Shown: piece after piece, positions 15,079-21,930 of the stretch | How positions within the stretch are numbered: position 1 is the first letter of the stretch | Layout of the letters: each line of letters opens with the position of its first letter | Origin: a virus | Direction: 5' to 3' (one strand) | Length of the DNA: 27,202 nucleotides | Virus record (IMG/VR): IMGVR_UViG_3300006920_000192 | Span: 1 to 27,202 of that record | Translations under genes and position numbers: made by a program | The notes under the pieces: generated by a model | Told to the model about the DNA's origin: nothing | Databases searched by the model: none | What the model saw: only the letters and a program-made list of their open reading frames with translations

Positions 15079-15420
15079 TTATTTAGTAGTTGTACCTTTG
15101 CTCTTGACATAGGCTTCTTTACCAAAGAATGCAGCAACGATAGCAGCAACGGAAACGAAGTATGTTGGTGCCATATTACCTAATACAGTTGCCGCAGCGT
15201 CCAGTTTTATAAACACTGATATTACAACAAGCGAAGGATATAGTAGCATACCGAATAATGCAAACCACGCCATCATGCGCTGTGCATCTTCTTTCTTATC
15301 CTCATTATCTAATCGCATTAACTTTTCGTCCATAGCCAACTCCTCATCAGTTACTACACCATCACCATCAAGATCATATTTTTCATACTTACTTTTCGGT
15401 TCGAGTTTTTTCGTTGCCAT
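15079..15420 (-). CDS. EF-hand protein with two membrane helices
   Basis: This 113-aa protein starts with a canonical 12-residue EF-hand calcium loop, D16-x-D18-x-D20-G-x-V-x-x-x-E27 (DLDGDGVVTDEE). A charged helix follows, then two membrane segments at about 51-71 and 84-101. I recall close relatives annotated only as hypothetical in marine T4-like phages. In this lysis region it is one of two candidates for the holin, the other being the gene at 14036. Calcium binding next to a pore-forming pair of helices would be a notable control point, but this is inference. AGGG is eight bases before ATG, and the gene overlaps the o-spanin candidate by 32 bases. Confidence 0.78.
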   Translation of the reverse strand: MATKKLEPKSKYEKYDLDGDGVVTDEELAMDEKLMRLDNEDKKEDAQRMMAWFALFGMLLYPSLVVISVFIKLDAAATVLGNMAPTYFVSVAAIVAAFFGKEAYVKSKGTTTK

Positions 15421-15796
15421 CTTTTTTACCCTCGTAATAATCTTTGTATTTTTGTAAGATGCTTTTATTCAAGATTATATACTTTCGGACTTGGGCAAAG
15501 TTCACTGCAAGAGTTTCATAACCATCATCAGTAAGTCCAAATAACACGACATCTTTATTTTTCTTTTTTAAGTCATCGAATACCTGTTTATAGTTTTCTT
15601 CAGTAATAATAATCCAGTCGAGTTCTTCCATCTCCAACGCTTGAGGCGCGTTAAGATTCAAAGGTGTTCTTTCAATCTCCTTTGTAAAGATTTCTAACTC
15701 TTTGACTGAACTACAACCACTAATTGCCGTAAGGCTGATAAGAAGGATTGGCAATACCAGTGCATTCTGGATTAATCTCTGACTTCTTTGTAGCAT
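15389..15796 (-). CDS. candidate o-spanin (outer-membrane lipoprotein)
   Basis: This 135-aa protein starts with a basic n-region, a hydrophobic stretch and a lipobox ending at C28 (LTAISGCSS), so it should be lipidated and sorted to the outer membrane. The mature part is small and soluble. Its start lies inside the 3' end of the i-spanin candidate, overlapping by 77 bases, the gene layout seen for many Rz/Rz1 pairs. The mature region is longer than typical Rz1 proteins and not Pro-rich, so the spanin call rests on topology and context. Confidence 0.65.
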   Translation of the reverse strand: MLQRSQRLIQNALVLPILLISLTAISGCSSVKELEIFTKEIERTPLNLNAPQALEMEELDWIIITEENYKQVFDDLKKKNKDVVLFGLTDDGYETLAVNFAQVRKYIILNKSILQKYKDYYEGKKDGNEKTRTEK

Positions 15797-16211
15797 TTTT
15801 TTCTTTCTCTGTAAGAGGTGCGCCCATCGATATTTCCATACACCGAAGAGCGTTACGGGTTCCTTTATTTATTACTCGTTGTACGAGTTTTGGTTTATCT
15901 TCAGCAAGGGCGCCAATATCTCTTTTCTTACCACTTGCGTTTATTTTTGAAAACTTATCTCGCAAATTTTCAATAGAAGCATTGAGTTTTTTATTCAACT
16001 CTTGTTGCTCGACCATCGCCGTTTGTATTGCTTTTACATCTTTCAATTGCTGTTCAATCACTGCCTTCTGTTGACTAACAGATTGTTCAAGTTTCGCATT
16101 GTTTGCTTCGCTTGTCGCGAGGTCGGCTTGAAGTGCTTTAACATATGCAAACGCACCAGCAGCTCCACCAATAACAATAACAACCATGGCTATTTTAAGA
16201 TACGTGAACAT
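15720..16211 (-). CDS. candidate i-spanin (N-anchored periplasmic coiled coil)
   Basis: This 163-aa protein has an N-terminal membrane segment (about residues 5-25) followed by about 80 residues of Gln/Lys/Glu-rich coiled coil and a C-terminal globular part with two cysteines (RCME and PECTG). This is the i-spanin layout, an inner-membrane anchor with a periplasmic coiled coil that meets an outer-membrane lipoprotein to fuse the membranes at lysis. ATG at 16211 follows AAAGG by nine bases; the six-residue longer start is unsupported. It is one base overlapped with the 56-aa gene and hosts the start of the lipoprotein gene. Confidence 0.68.
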   Translation of the reverse strand: MFTYLKIAMVVIVIGGAAGAFAYVKALQADLATSEANNAKLEQSVSQQKAVIEQQLKDVKAIQTAMVEQQELNKKLNASIENLRDKFSKINASGKKRDIGALAEDKPKLVQRVINKGTRNALRCMEISMGAPLTEKEKNATKKSEINPECTGIANPSYQPYGN

Positions 16212-16381
16212 TACTGTCTGCCTTTCCAAAATCCAACTTTAAACCAGTGTTCTTTTGTGTAAGGTGTTTTATTTCGATATCCTTGTTCTAACTTGTATAT
16301 CTTTGTTCCATCGCCATCATATTCCCATGCTCGTAAGTTTGGATCATGACTTTGAATCGGACCTTCTTTTTCTTTGCTCAT
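16211..16381 (-). CDS. 56-aa hypothetical protein in the lysis region
   Basis: A short frame reads MSKEKEGPIQSHDPNLRAW, continues through EYDGDGTKIYKLEQGYR and ends FWKGRQ. ATG overlaps the endolysin stop (ATGA), with AGGA eight bases upstream, and TAA overlaps the next ATG by one base. The fit on both sides strongly supports it as a gene. It is charged and aromatic, with no membrane segment. Function is unknown; an endolysin accessory or regulator is possible from position only. Confidence 0.72.
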   Translation of the reverse strand: MSKEKEGPIQSHDPNLRAWEYDGDGTKIYKLEQGYRNKTPYTKEHWFKVGFWKGRQ

Positions 16382-16842
16382 GCAATCAATCCTGTTTTGT
16401 ATACAGTATTACCGTTTTCTTTCATAGCAGTTAACGACTGCTTACGATTGCTCCCGTCTGCTTTATATGATACATGAACCCAACCAGAATCTGGAATACC
16501 TGGCGTGTAGAACTCAAGTATCAACTGATCCCATTCAAGATTGTCTTCTATCCACTTTGCAATATCATAGTTTGCTACACCTGGACATTCAATATCAACT
16601 GCTTCACCTTTACAGTGTTGAGACTTTGACGAGCCACCAACTGCTTTGTTCAAGTCTGGTCCACGGTACCCTGAATTAATTGTTGTCGGACCAAACTGAT
16701 CACGCACAGGTTGAACTACCTTATCAAATAGTTCAAATGCGTTATCTAAATGTTCTTGATCTGGTGTGTTATCAATGTCAAGTCTTAACGCTGTTTGAGA
16801 TTTTGTAAACTCAGCGAGGGAGAAGTTCTTTGAGAGTTTCAT
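16378..16842 (-). CDS. peptidase M15-family endolysin
   Basis: This 154-aa zinc peptidase of the VanY/M15 type cuts peptide cross-links of the cell wall. SGYRGPDLN (57-65) and the zinc motif SQHCKGEAVDI supply H76 and D83. WVHVSY supplies the second histidine (H123), and the acidic residue in LEWDQLILE is the likely catalytic base. No signal peptide is present, so export should depend on a holin. It is the first gene of the lysis region, with AGGAA eight bases before ATG. Confidence 0.88.
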   Translation of the reverse strand: MKLSKNFSLAEFTKSQTALRLDIDNTPDQEHLDNAFELFDKVVQPVRDQFGPTTINSGYRGPDLNKAVGGSSKSQHCKGEAVDIECPGVANYDIAKWIEDNLEWDQLILEFYTPGIPDSGWVHVSYKADGSNRKQSLTAMKENGNTVYKTGLIA

Positions 16843-16851
16843 AATCTATTC

Positions 16852-17625
16852 CTATCTTCTGCTTTCAACATGATCATTTTGTAAAAGTGTAATATCGAAT
16901 GATGAACTAATTGTGGATCCTGTATCTGCTATCGCTCTAATTTCAATATCTGTTTTTTCAGGTAAAGCAAAAGGAACATCATATTTTCTTCTATGGAAAC
17001 CACCAGGAATATCCATAATATCTCTTGTTCTAAAAATTAGTCCGTTTCCAATTGCTCTCGTATATAAAGTTACAGTGGCGGCATTATTATATTCACCTAG
17101 ACCTACGTTCCATGTGTTGAGATATCCCGTACAATGAGCTGGAATAGTATATATTGCAAGCTGAGTTTGCCCCAAACCAAATGTTGTTCCAGTACCAATA
17201 GTGCCAATGTCCGCCAATACAGTTCCAGAACCACCAGCCCCTGTTGTTACTATTACGTTACCTTCATTAGTTTGTGTTGATCCTGCGCTTGAAACAAAAG
17301 CGCGTAATACTCTTAAAAATGATTTTGTTGAAACCGCCCCACCTACCGTAAGGGTTTCTGCTATTTCAAGATAGTTAACATCTAATCCTTGTACAGTAAT
17401 TGTTCTTGCGCCAGTACCAGCAGCAGCATCGGCATTATCATTGCTCGTAACATAAACTGTAGATGGTGATGTAAGATAAGTATAAGTTCCACCGTACATC
17501 CAAATTGTTTCTGGCGCACCCCCTACACTTGGATTTCTACCAAACTTATGTACAACAGTCGCACCTCTAACAAGATTCCTTGCAATATTCAAATTTTCGT
17601 CATTGATATATTTCAAATAAGGCAT
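16852..17625 (-). CDS. virion structural protein
   Basis: This 257-aa protein is rich in Gly, Thr, Val and Ala, with beta-strand-like repeats (TGARTITVQG, GNVIVTTGAGGSGTVL) and no enzymatic motif. Composition and position in the late region fit a head decoration, fiber or neck protein of the kind common in marine phages. ATG's first base is the last base of the preceding TAA stop, so it is translated together with the upstream gene. I cannot tell which virion part it forms. Confidence 0.68.
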   Translation of the reverse strand: MPYLKYINDENLNIARNLVRGATVVHKFGRNPSVGGAPETIWMYGGTYTYLTSPSTVYVTSNDNADAAAGTGARTITVQGLDVNYLEIAETLTVGGAVSTKSFLRVLRAFVSSAGSTQTNEGNVIVTTGAGGSGTVLADIGTIGTGTTFGLGQTQLAIYTIPAHCTGYLNTWNVGLGEYNNAATVTLYTRAIGNGLIFRTRDIMDIPGGFHRRKYDVPFALPEKTDIEIRAIADTGSTISSSFDITLLQNDHVESRR

Positions 17626-18191
17626 TACTTATCTCGCTTCTTATCGGCTTCTCTCGCGATTTTTTTAAGATAAGCAACACCATTAATATAACGACCCTTC
17701 TTCTTTCGCTCACCTTTCGGTCCTACACGAAACGGTACTTTTTTCCAGTGAACAGGGTCATCACCAGTACCCGCAACAGCAGGTCCGGTGACGTTAGCAA
17801 TTTCTTCGCTGAGTTGTTTGAAATTCTTTTGAGAGTTTTCTTGAAGGTATTCCATATTTCTCACAATTTCTTCAAGCACCGCATTTTCATCAGAAAACGA
17901 TTCCTCTGTGAGAGTATGTTTCTTTTCTGTTTCCTCCCTGATGAGGAACAGAGCGGCAGCAAACGTGGCAAGTTTACTACTAAGACCAACTTTACCCATT
18001 AGTCTTTTAATATTGTATATGAAACGCCAGTAATATGAGAGAGCGTCTTTCTCTTCTTTTGATTGCGCTTTCTTTAAACGCTTACCTTTTTCATCAATCA
18101 ATCCAAGTTTAAAGGCGTCAGTCTCTTCGAATGGAGTACTAAGGTCTTTTACGATTCGATATAAAAGATATAAGTTAACTACATTGGCCAT
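17625..18191 (-). CDS. conserved virion-region protein
   Basis: This 188-aa protein starts MANVVNLYLLYRIVKDLSTP, followed by FEETDAFKLGLIDEKGKR, YYWRFIYNIKRLMGKVG and LATFAAALFLIRE. I recall proteins with these features as conserved in cyanophage-type T4-like phages, but know no function. A coiled-coil segment follows at about 95-130, and the C-terminus is strongly basic (KGERKKKGRYINGV, READKKRDK). The order hydrophobic-helical, coiled coil, basic tail suggests an assembly or DNA-contacting head or tail component. It overlaps both neighbours by one base. Confidence 0.7.
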   Translation of the reverse strand: MANVVNLYLLYRIVKDLSTPFEETDAFKLGLIDEKGKRLKKAQSKEEKDALSYYWRFIYNIKRLMGKVGLSSKLATFAAALFLIREETEKKHTLTEESFSDENAVLEEIVRNMEYLQENSQKNFKQLSEEIANVTGPAVAGTGDDPVHWKKVPFRVGPKGERKKKGRYINGVAYLKKIAREADKKRDK

Positions 18192-18580
18192 TAGATTTCC
18201 CTTAGTACTTCTACAATGTGTGGATCCATTACTACATTAGAATCAAAAATTACCTCTTCATTTAAACCAATTGGTTCCACGCGCTCTGGCCAATAATTTA
18301 AATAGACCAGAAAAGGTTTTATGTATTCGAGGTGTTCGTAGAGACGGAAGCAGAGCATTCTTGTACATGCTTTATGAAAGAAAACATTATACAAGACGAT
18401 AAGATGATTTAATATCAATCTTTCTCTTAGCTCTCCTCCGTCCTTATATCTACGAAACAATCTCTTTATATATTTTATGCGGTCAAGGTCTTCTTCAAAT
18501 TCAATTTGGTCCCCGTTGGGATTCTCGTAGAATTTCGCAGCAAACAACATAAAGTTAGAATCATCAAGGGTTTCAAACAT
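18191..18580 (-). CDS. conserved small phage protein (DUF7207-like)
   Basis: This 129-aa protein reads MFETLDDSNFMLFAAKFYEN, then DLDRIKYIKRLFRRYKDGGELRERLILNH and TRMLCFRLYEHLEYIKPFLVYLNY. I recognise this as a widespread small protein of T4-like marine phages, in my memory listed as DUF7207. Its role is unknown. It is mostly alpha-helical, cytoplasmic and has no catalytic motif. There is no clear Shine-Dalgarno; a late-promoter-like TATAAATT lies about 20 bases upstream of ATG. Confidence 0.75.
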   Translation of the reverse strand: MFETLDDSNFMLFAAKFYENPNGDQIEFEEDLDRIKYIKRLFRRYKDGGELRERLILNHLIVLYNVFFHKACTRMLCFRLYEHLEYIKPFLVYLNYWPERVEPIGLNEEVIFDSNVVMDPHIVEVLREI

Positions 18581-18598
18581 TCATAGTATTCTTTTTAT

Positions 18599-18606
18599 AA
18601 TTTATA
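18599..18606 (-). promoter_or_regulatory. possible late promoter (TATAAATT)
   Basis: The minus strand reads TATAAATT, one mismatch from the T4 late consensus TATAAATA, in the 26-base gap before the gene at 18191-18580. The implied leader is only about 12 bases, so this is tentative. Confidence 0.4.
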
Positions 18607-19026
18607 TTAAGACGCAAAAACGCTGAGTGCTACCCTTTTGATTACAGTGTTTGAAGTTGCAACATAAAGATAGTTCTCATCAAATAGTATTGATCCTTCC
18701 ATACCACCACCAAGTTCTGTCGTCGCGTTATTTGACACAGTACCTGTTGAAGGAGCAATTGTAATAAATCTTGCAGCAGTACGAGGCCCACGAGCAGTGG
18801 AAGTAAAGTTCACGTTACTTGAAATAATCGTGTTACTACCAGCAATCGTAGTATTCGCAGAAACAGAAAGAGTGCTGACGGCAGTGTTAGGCATGCCGCC
18901 AGCAAGATTCTTAATTGAAATCTGTTTACTCGTAGGAGTACCACTTGGATTATCAACAATCAAAAGCAAGTCTTCGCTTGCAGGCGAAGCTAAACTTGTG
19001 AGTTGTGTTACCTTTTTATCAGCCAT
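18607..19026 (-). CDS. fiber-like structural protein
   Basis: This 139-aa protein starts MADKKVTQLTSLASPASEDL, then LLIVDNPSGTPTSKQISIKNL. That is the N-terminal attachment-like motif seen in many phage head or tail fiber proteins. The remainder is Ser/Thr/Asn-rich beta structure. AGGAG stands nine bases before ATG. At 139 aa it is short for a receptor-binding fiber, so a decoration or adaptor fiber is more likely. Confidence 0.72.
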   Translation of the reverse strand: MADKKVTQLTSLASPASEDLLLIVDNPSGTPTSKQISIKNLAGGMPNTAVSTLSVSANTTIAGSNTIISSNVNFTSTARGPRTAARFITIAPSTGTVSNNATTELGGGMEGSILFDENYLYVATSNTVIKRVALSVFAS

Positions 19027-19048
19027 ATCGATACACTCCTAGTTAAAA

Positions 19049-19783
19049 TTAAGCAGTAATCGTAAATGTGCCAGTAGATGTAACAGTGTTTGATACAGCC
19101 GAAGTGATAACATCGTTTGCAGCTTCAAAACCGGCGTTCAAAGAAACAAGGTTAGCAGCAAGAGATGTAGCGTTAATAATCGCACTTGCGCCAATCGGTA
19201 TCTTATATGTACCAGCATCACCAGCAGTTGGTGTGAATGTAAACACAACTTGGTTGTTTGCGCCTTTAATATGCGTATTCGCATTACCAATCGCAGCAGT
19301 TGCAATAACAGCGTTGTTACCACCAGCCGTGTTTGCAAACGTCAGCTTGAGCGAACCTGCGTTACCGGCGTGCTTAACAGGCTCGTTGAAAACAACTACG
19401 AGTTGATGGGCAGAACCACCTGCACCGTAAAGTGCGGCAATTGAACTTACATCATCAACTGTTGAGTTTGCAATGAATACTTCAGCAATGTCAGGGAAAC
19501 CCATACCACCAGTTGATGGTGTAGCATCTGGTCCGGCAGGACCTGCTTTACCACCAGCAGCAACGAGAACTTCATCGATCTGGCGCGTAACTGAACTTGC
19601 ACCACCACCGTTCATCAGGCGGTGTTCACGTCGAACCCAACCTTTATCGGTAACGATAACATTACGTTTATTTTTCTTTTGAAAACTTTCATCGTTTGGC
19701 TGGCCGCCTGCTTTATAGCTGGCTCCAGTTGTGGATGAATTGGCATCGTCGTTCTTTTCAGAACCAAATTTCCAACTTGACAT
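19049..19783 (-). CDS. virion structural protein with Ig-like C-terminal region
   Basis: This 244-aa protein has a flexible N-terminus (KFGSEKNDDANSSTTGASYK), the segment KRNVIVTDKGWVRREHR that I associate with marine myophage structural proteins, and a short collagen-like hinge (GGKAGPAGPDATP). From about residue 100 it has a Thr/Ala/Asn-rich Ig-like beta domain (LVVVFNEPVKHAGNAGSLKL). A strong AAGGAG precedes ATG. It is likely surface exposed on head or tail. No catalytic residues are visible. Confidence 0.72.
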   Translation of the reverse strand: MSSWKFGSEKNDDANSSTTGASYKAGGQPNDESFQKKNKRNVIVTDKGWVRREHRLMNGGGASSVTRQIDEVLVAAGGKAGPAGPDATPSTGGMGFPDIAEVFIANSTVDDVSSIAALYGAGGSAHQLVVVFNEPVKHAGNAGSLKLTFANTAGGNNAVIATAAIGNANTHIKGANNQVVFTFTPTAGDAGTYKIPIGASAIINATSLAANLVSLNAGFEAANDVITSAVSNTVTSTGTFTITA

Positions 19784-19851
19784 TTGCGTTTCTCCTTCGC
19801 TTTTCGTTGGTTAATCTTCCGAACTACTCGGCATAATATAGTTAGTCAATT

Positions 19852-19859
19852 TATTTATT
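19852..19859 (-). promoter_or_regulatory. weak late-promoter-like element (AATAAATA)
   Basis: Minus-strand AATAAATA spans the stop of the 497-aa gene, about 70 bases before the structural gene start at 19783. It differs from TATAAATA at one base; AT-richness could produce it by chance. Confidence 0.28.
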
Positions 19860-21348
19860 TCTTTTTAAAAGGTGCGTTTATAGCATCCTGTCGTCTTTGT
19901 TCTTTATCTTTGTAGTCACCCTTATGAAAGTCCATCATATGTTTATGTGACTTAGAGATATGCTGAACAGCATTCTGTTTTTGCTTTGCATCTTTAATGC
20001 CATCAATCTTTGACATTACACTTTGTGCTACTTTCGCAGGCACTTTGACTTTTTTGCCATCATCAAACTCTACGTCTTTCAGACCACGAAGTGATACTGA
20101 CTTGCGAAGTTGCATCTGAATATGTTCTCTATCATCAGAACTCGAACTTTTACCATCTTTACGAGGGCGACCACGACCTTCATCAAGGCCAACTTCTTCT
20201 TTCATAACATCTTTTACATGAGGATTTACCTGACCTTTAGCAGTTTTTACCATAAGAATTCTGCCTGATTGTCCCATAACTATGCCGCTAATAGTATCAC
20301 CAAGTTCTTTTCTTAGTCGTTGCATCTCAGGTTCACTGGACTTAGCCACATTAATAGTGACCTTATCGCCCTTTTTGAACGCTTCATCAAGGCCAACTTC
20401 TTCTTTAAACTTACCCTGATAGGCTTTTGATGATCTTTTCTTCCCTGCTTTAGATCCATATTTTTTCTGCAACGCATCACGTTCTTGAGGAGATAGTTTT
20501 TTCTCATCAACTTCTTCTTTGTACATGTTCAACTCAAATGGTTTTGAACCACCCTTGTTATACACTTGAACTTGGATAGCACCTTTGTCACCTTTTAGAC
20601 GATAACTGTTTGTCTTACCAGAGCCAGGTTTTTTTGGGCCGGTTGCAACCTTATCATCAATCTCTTTAGGGTCAATCGTAATACCGTGAAGTTTCTTTGC
20701 CATCTTATATGCGTGTTGCATAGCAGAGGAAAAGTCTTTGTGGTAGAGGTCATACTTTGCCTCATCAAGTTCAACTTCTTCAATAAGGCTTGATTTCTCA
20801 ATATCAAGTTCAAAGCCTTCCTTCATTGCCATTTTTGTAGCAGTTGCATACATCACATCTCTCGCACGGTCGCCATACTTCTTTTTGAAGTCGCCCATTT
20901 TATCTTTCATTGAAAGAACGATTTCTTCACGCTTCTTCTTTTGCGCGGCAGTCATTTCCTTCTCAGCAACCATGCTCTGTTCAGGAGCAGTTGGTTCAAC
21001 ATCAATTTCGTCTTTTTTATCAGACGGTTTATTCTTCTTGGCTTTTTTTTCATCTTCATCTTCATCGTCGTCTTTATCAACAACTTCATCTTCATCGTCT
21101 TTGGCTTCATTGGCAATTGCTTTCGAAACCGCTTTGCGCCGTTTGTGAAGATACTGATCAGTCGAATCAACGTCACCATCATTATCGATGTCTTTGTCTT
21201 TACGATCTTTGTGCTTACCCTTGAGTGCTTTCTGATCGACAGGATCTAATTTTGCTTCGACCGCTGTTTGCGTTTCCGTAGATTGTCCAGAAAGAACAGC
21301 ACGAACGGCATCTACAAGAGCATCTGGTTTACGGAAATAATTGGTCAT
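19855..21348 (-). CDS. modular head-associated protein with prohead-protease-like sites
   Basis: This 497-aa, highly charged protein starts MTNYFRKPDALVDAVRAVLS. Residues 53-64 form an EF-hand/dockerin-like loop (DIDNDGDVDSTD). Residues 84-120 are an Asp/Glu/Lys linker. Three sites fit the T4 gp21 cleavage pattern [LI]xE|[AGS]: LDE196|A, LDE322|A and LDE390|G, each preceded by an acidic EEV-type stretch. They divide the chain into an acidic N-terminal part, a module at 197-322 (possible alpha/beta fold, IQVQVYNKGGSKPFELNMYK), a small beta module at 323-390 (KGDKVTINVAK, RILMVKTAKGQV) and a basic C-terminal module (GRGRPRKDGK, then KKVKVPAKV). GRGRPRK resembles an AT-hook. I infer an internal head or core protein cut during maturation. 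AAGG precedes ATG. Confidence 0.7.
   Translation of the reverse strand: MTNYFRKPDALVDAVRAVLSGQSTETQTAVEAKLDPVDQKALKGKHKDRKDKDIDNDGDVDSTDQYLHKRRKAVSKAIANEAKDDEDEVVDKDDDEDEDEKKAKKNKPSDKKDEIDVEPTAPEQSMVAEKEMTAAQKKKREEIVLSMKDKMGDFKKKYGDRARDVMYATATKMAMKEGFELDIEKSSLIEEVELDEAKYDLYHKDFSSAMQHAYKMAKKLHGITIDPKEIDDKVATGPKKPGSGKTNSYRLKGDKGAIQVQVYNKGGSKPFELNMYKEEVDEKKLSPQERDALQKKYGSKAGKKRSSKAYQGKFKEEVGLDEAFKKGDKVTINVAKSSEPEMQRLRKELGDTISGIVMGQSGRILMVKTAKGQVNPHVKDVMKEEVGLDEGRGRPRKDGKSSSSDDREHIQMQLRKSVSLRGLKDVEFDDGKKVKVPAKVAQSVMSKIDGIKDAKQKQNAVQHISKSHKHMMDFHKGDYKDKEQRRQDAINAPFKKK
20178..20202. repeat. 25-bp direct repeat at module junction, copy 1
   Basis: Identical over 25 bases to 20382-20406. Both encode the KEEVGLDE junction on the minus strand, with the repeat edge exactly at the predicted scissile bond (E390|G391). 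Confidence 0.9.
20382..20406. repeat. 25-bp direct repeat at module junction, copy 2
   Basis: Second copy of the 25-bp element at 20178-20202. It encodes the junction before A323 of the 497-aa protein. The 68-residue module between the two copies could be gained or lost by recombination in frame. Confidence 0.9.
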
Positions 21349-21350
21349 TG

Positions 21351-21713
21351 TTATTTACCTTTTTTCATTTTCTTCGAAGAATGAATATGATCTTCAGCTT
21401 TCGTAACTTTAACTTCGTTGACAGGAAGACGCTCTTCGATACCATGCTCGAACATTATGTCATACCAAGCAACGTGACCATATCTGTCAGGCTCGGCATG
21501 CTGCTCAGAAATACAATGACCTTCACCATACTCTTCGTGTACTACGTTCTTCGCACAGAGATGCTGGCTATTTGCAGGATTCTCGTCACCTTCATCAAAT
21601 TTTTCATGAGGATGCTTATGTGGCGTATTGCCTTTGTGTTCGCCAAGCTCTTCTTGGTGTTCTTCATTAAGCTCTAATTCTCTCCACCCTTTGGATGTTA
21701 AAATACGTGACAT
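21351..21713 (-). CDS. His/Glu-rich hypothetical late protein
   Basis: This 120-aa protein starts MSRILTSKGWRELELNEEHQ and contains many histidines and acids (HKGNTPHKHPHEKFDEGDEN, FEHGIEERLP). Two cysteines occur. The His-rich stretch could bind metal. ATG at 21713 is chosen because GGAG is six bases upstream; the longer start has no binding site. A good late promoter (21745-21752) lies 32 bases upstream, and the 497-aa gene begins just after its stop, so both are probably made late. No family recognised. Confidence 0.68.
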   Translation of the reverse strand: MSRILTSKGWRELELNEEHQEELGEHKGNTPHKHPHEKFDEGDENPANSQHLCAKNVVHEEYGEGHCISEQHAEPDRYGHVAWYDIMFEHGIEERLPVNEVKVTKAEDHIHSSKKMKKGK

Positions 21714-21744
21714 TGGTCTCTCCTCTGAGTACAATTGTTTCTCT

Positions 21745-21752
21745 TATTTATA
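21745..21752 (-). promoter_or_regulatory. T4-type late promoter (TATAAATA)
   Basis: Exact TATAAATA on the minus strand, the motif used by the T4 gp55/gp33 late sigma system, 32 bases before ATG at 21713. An 8-base perfect palindrome (ACAATTGT, 21731-21738) lies between it and the gene. Confidence 0.7.
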
Positions 21753-21756
21753 ATTT

Positions 21757-21930
21757 TTACTCGCTACAGCTTTTACAGCGACAGCTTTTACATACTTCAA
21801 TATGACCTTCAATACCACGATTATAAGGGATTCTGCTATAATCTTCCATAAATGGTACGCCGCAATGGCTTGGTCGACCACAGTTTTGACAATAAATTCC
21901 TCTCACGCCTTGATCGGTTGTATGATCCAT
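21757..21930 (-). CDS. small zinc-binding protein
   Basis: This 57-aa protein starts MDHTTDQGVRGIYCQNCGR and ends EVCKSCRCKSCSE. It has seven cysteines (CQNC, HC, CKSCRCKSC) and a His, enough for one or two zinc sites in a treble-clef or ribbon-like fold. ATG's A is the last base of the SNase-like gene's stop, giving a TAATG overlap. The late promoter of the next gene starts right after its stop. No family recognised. Confidence 0.72.
   Translation of the reverse strand: MDHTTDQGVRGIYCQNCGRPSHCGVPFMEDYSRIPYNRGIEGHIEVCKSCRCKSCSE

Noticed and set aside
20885-21249. Three overlapping plus-strand open frames of 87-104 codons
   Set aside because: They are antisense to the Asp/Glu/Lys-rich linker of the 497-aa gene; the GAA/GAT/AAA codons there read as TTC/ATC/TTT on the other strand and give long Ser/Phe/Leu-rich shadows without ribosome binding sites.
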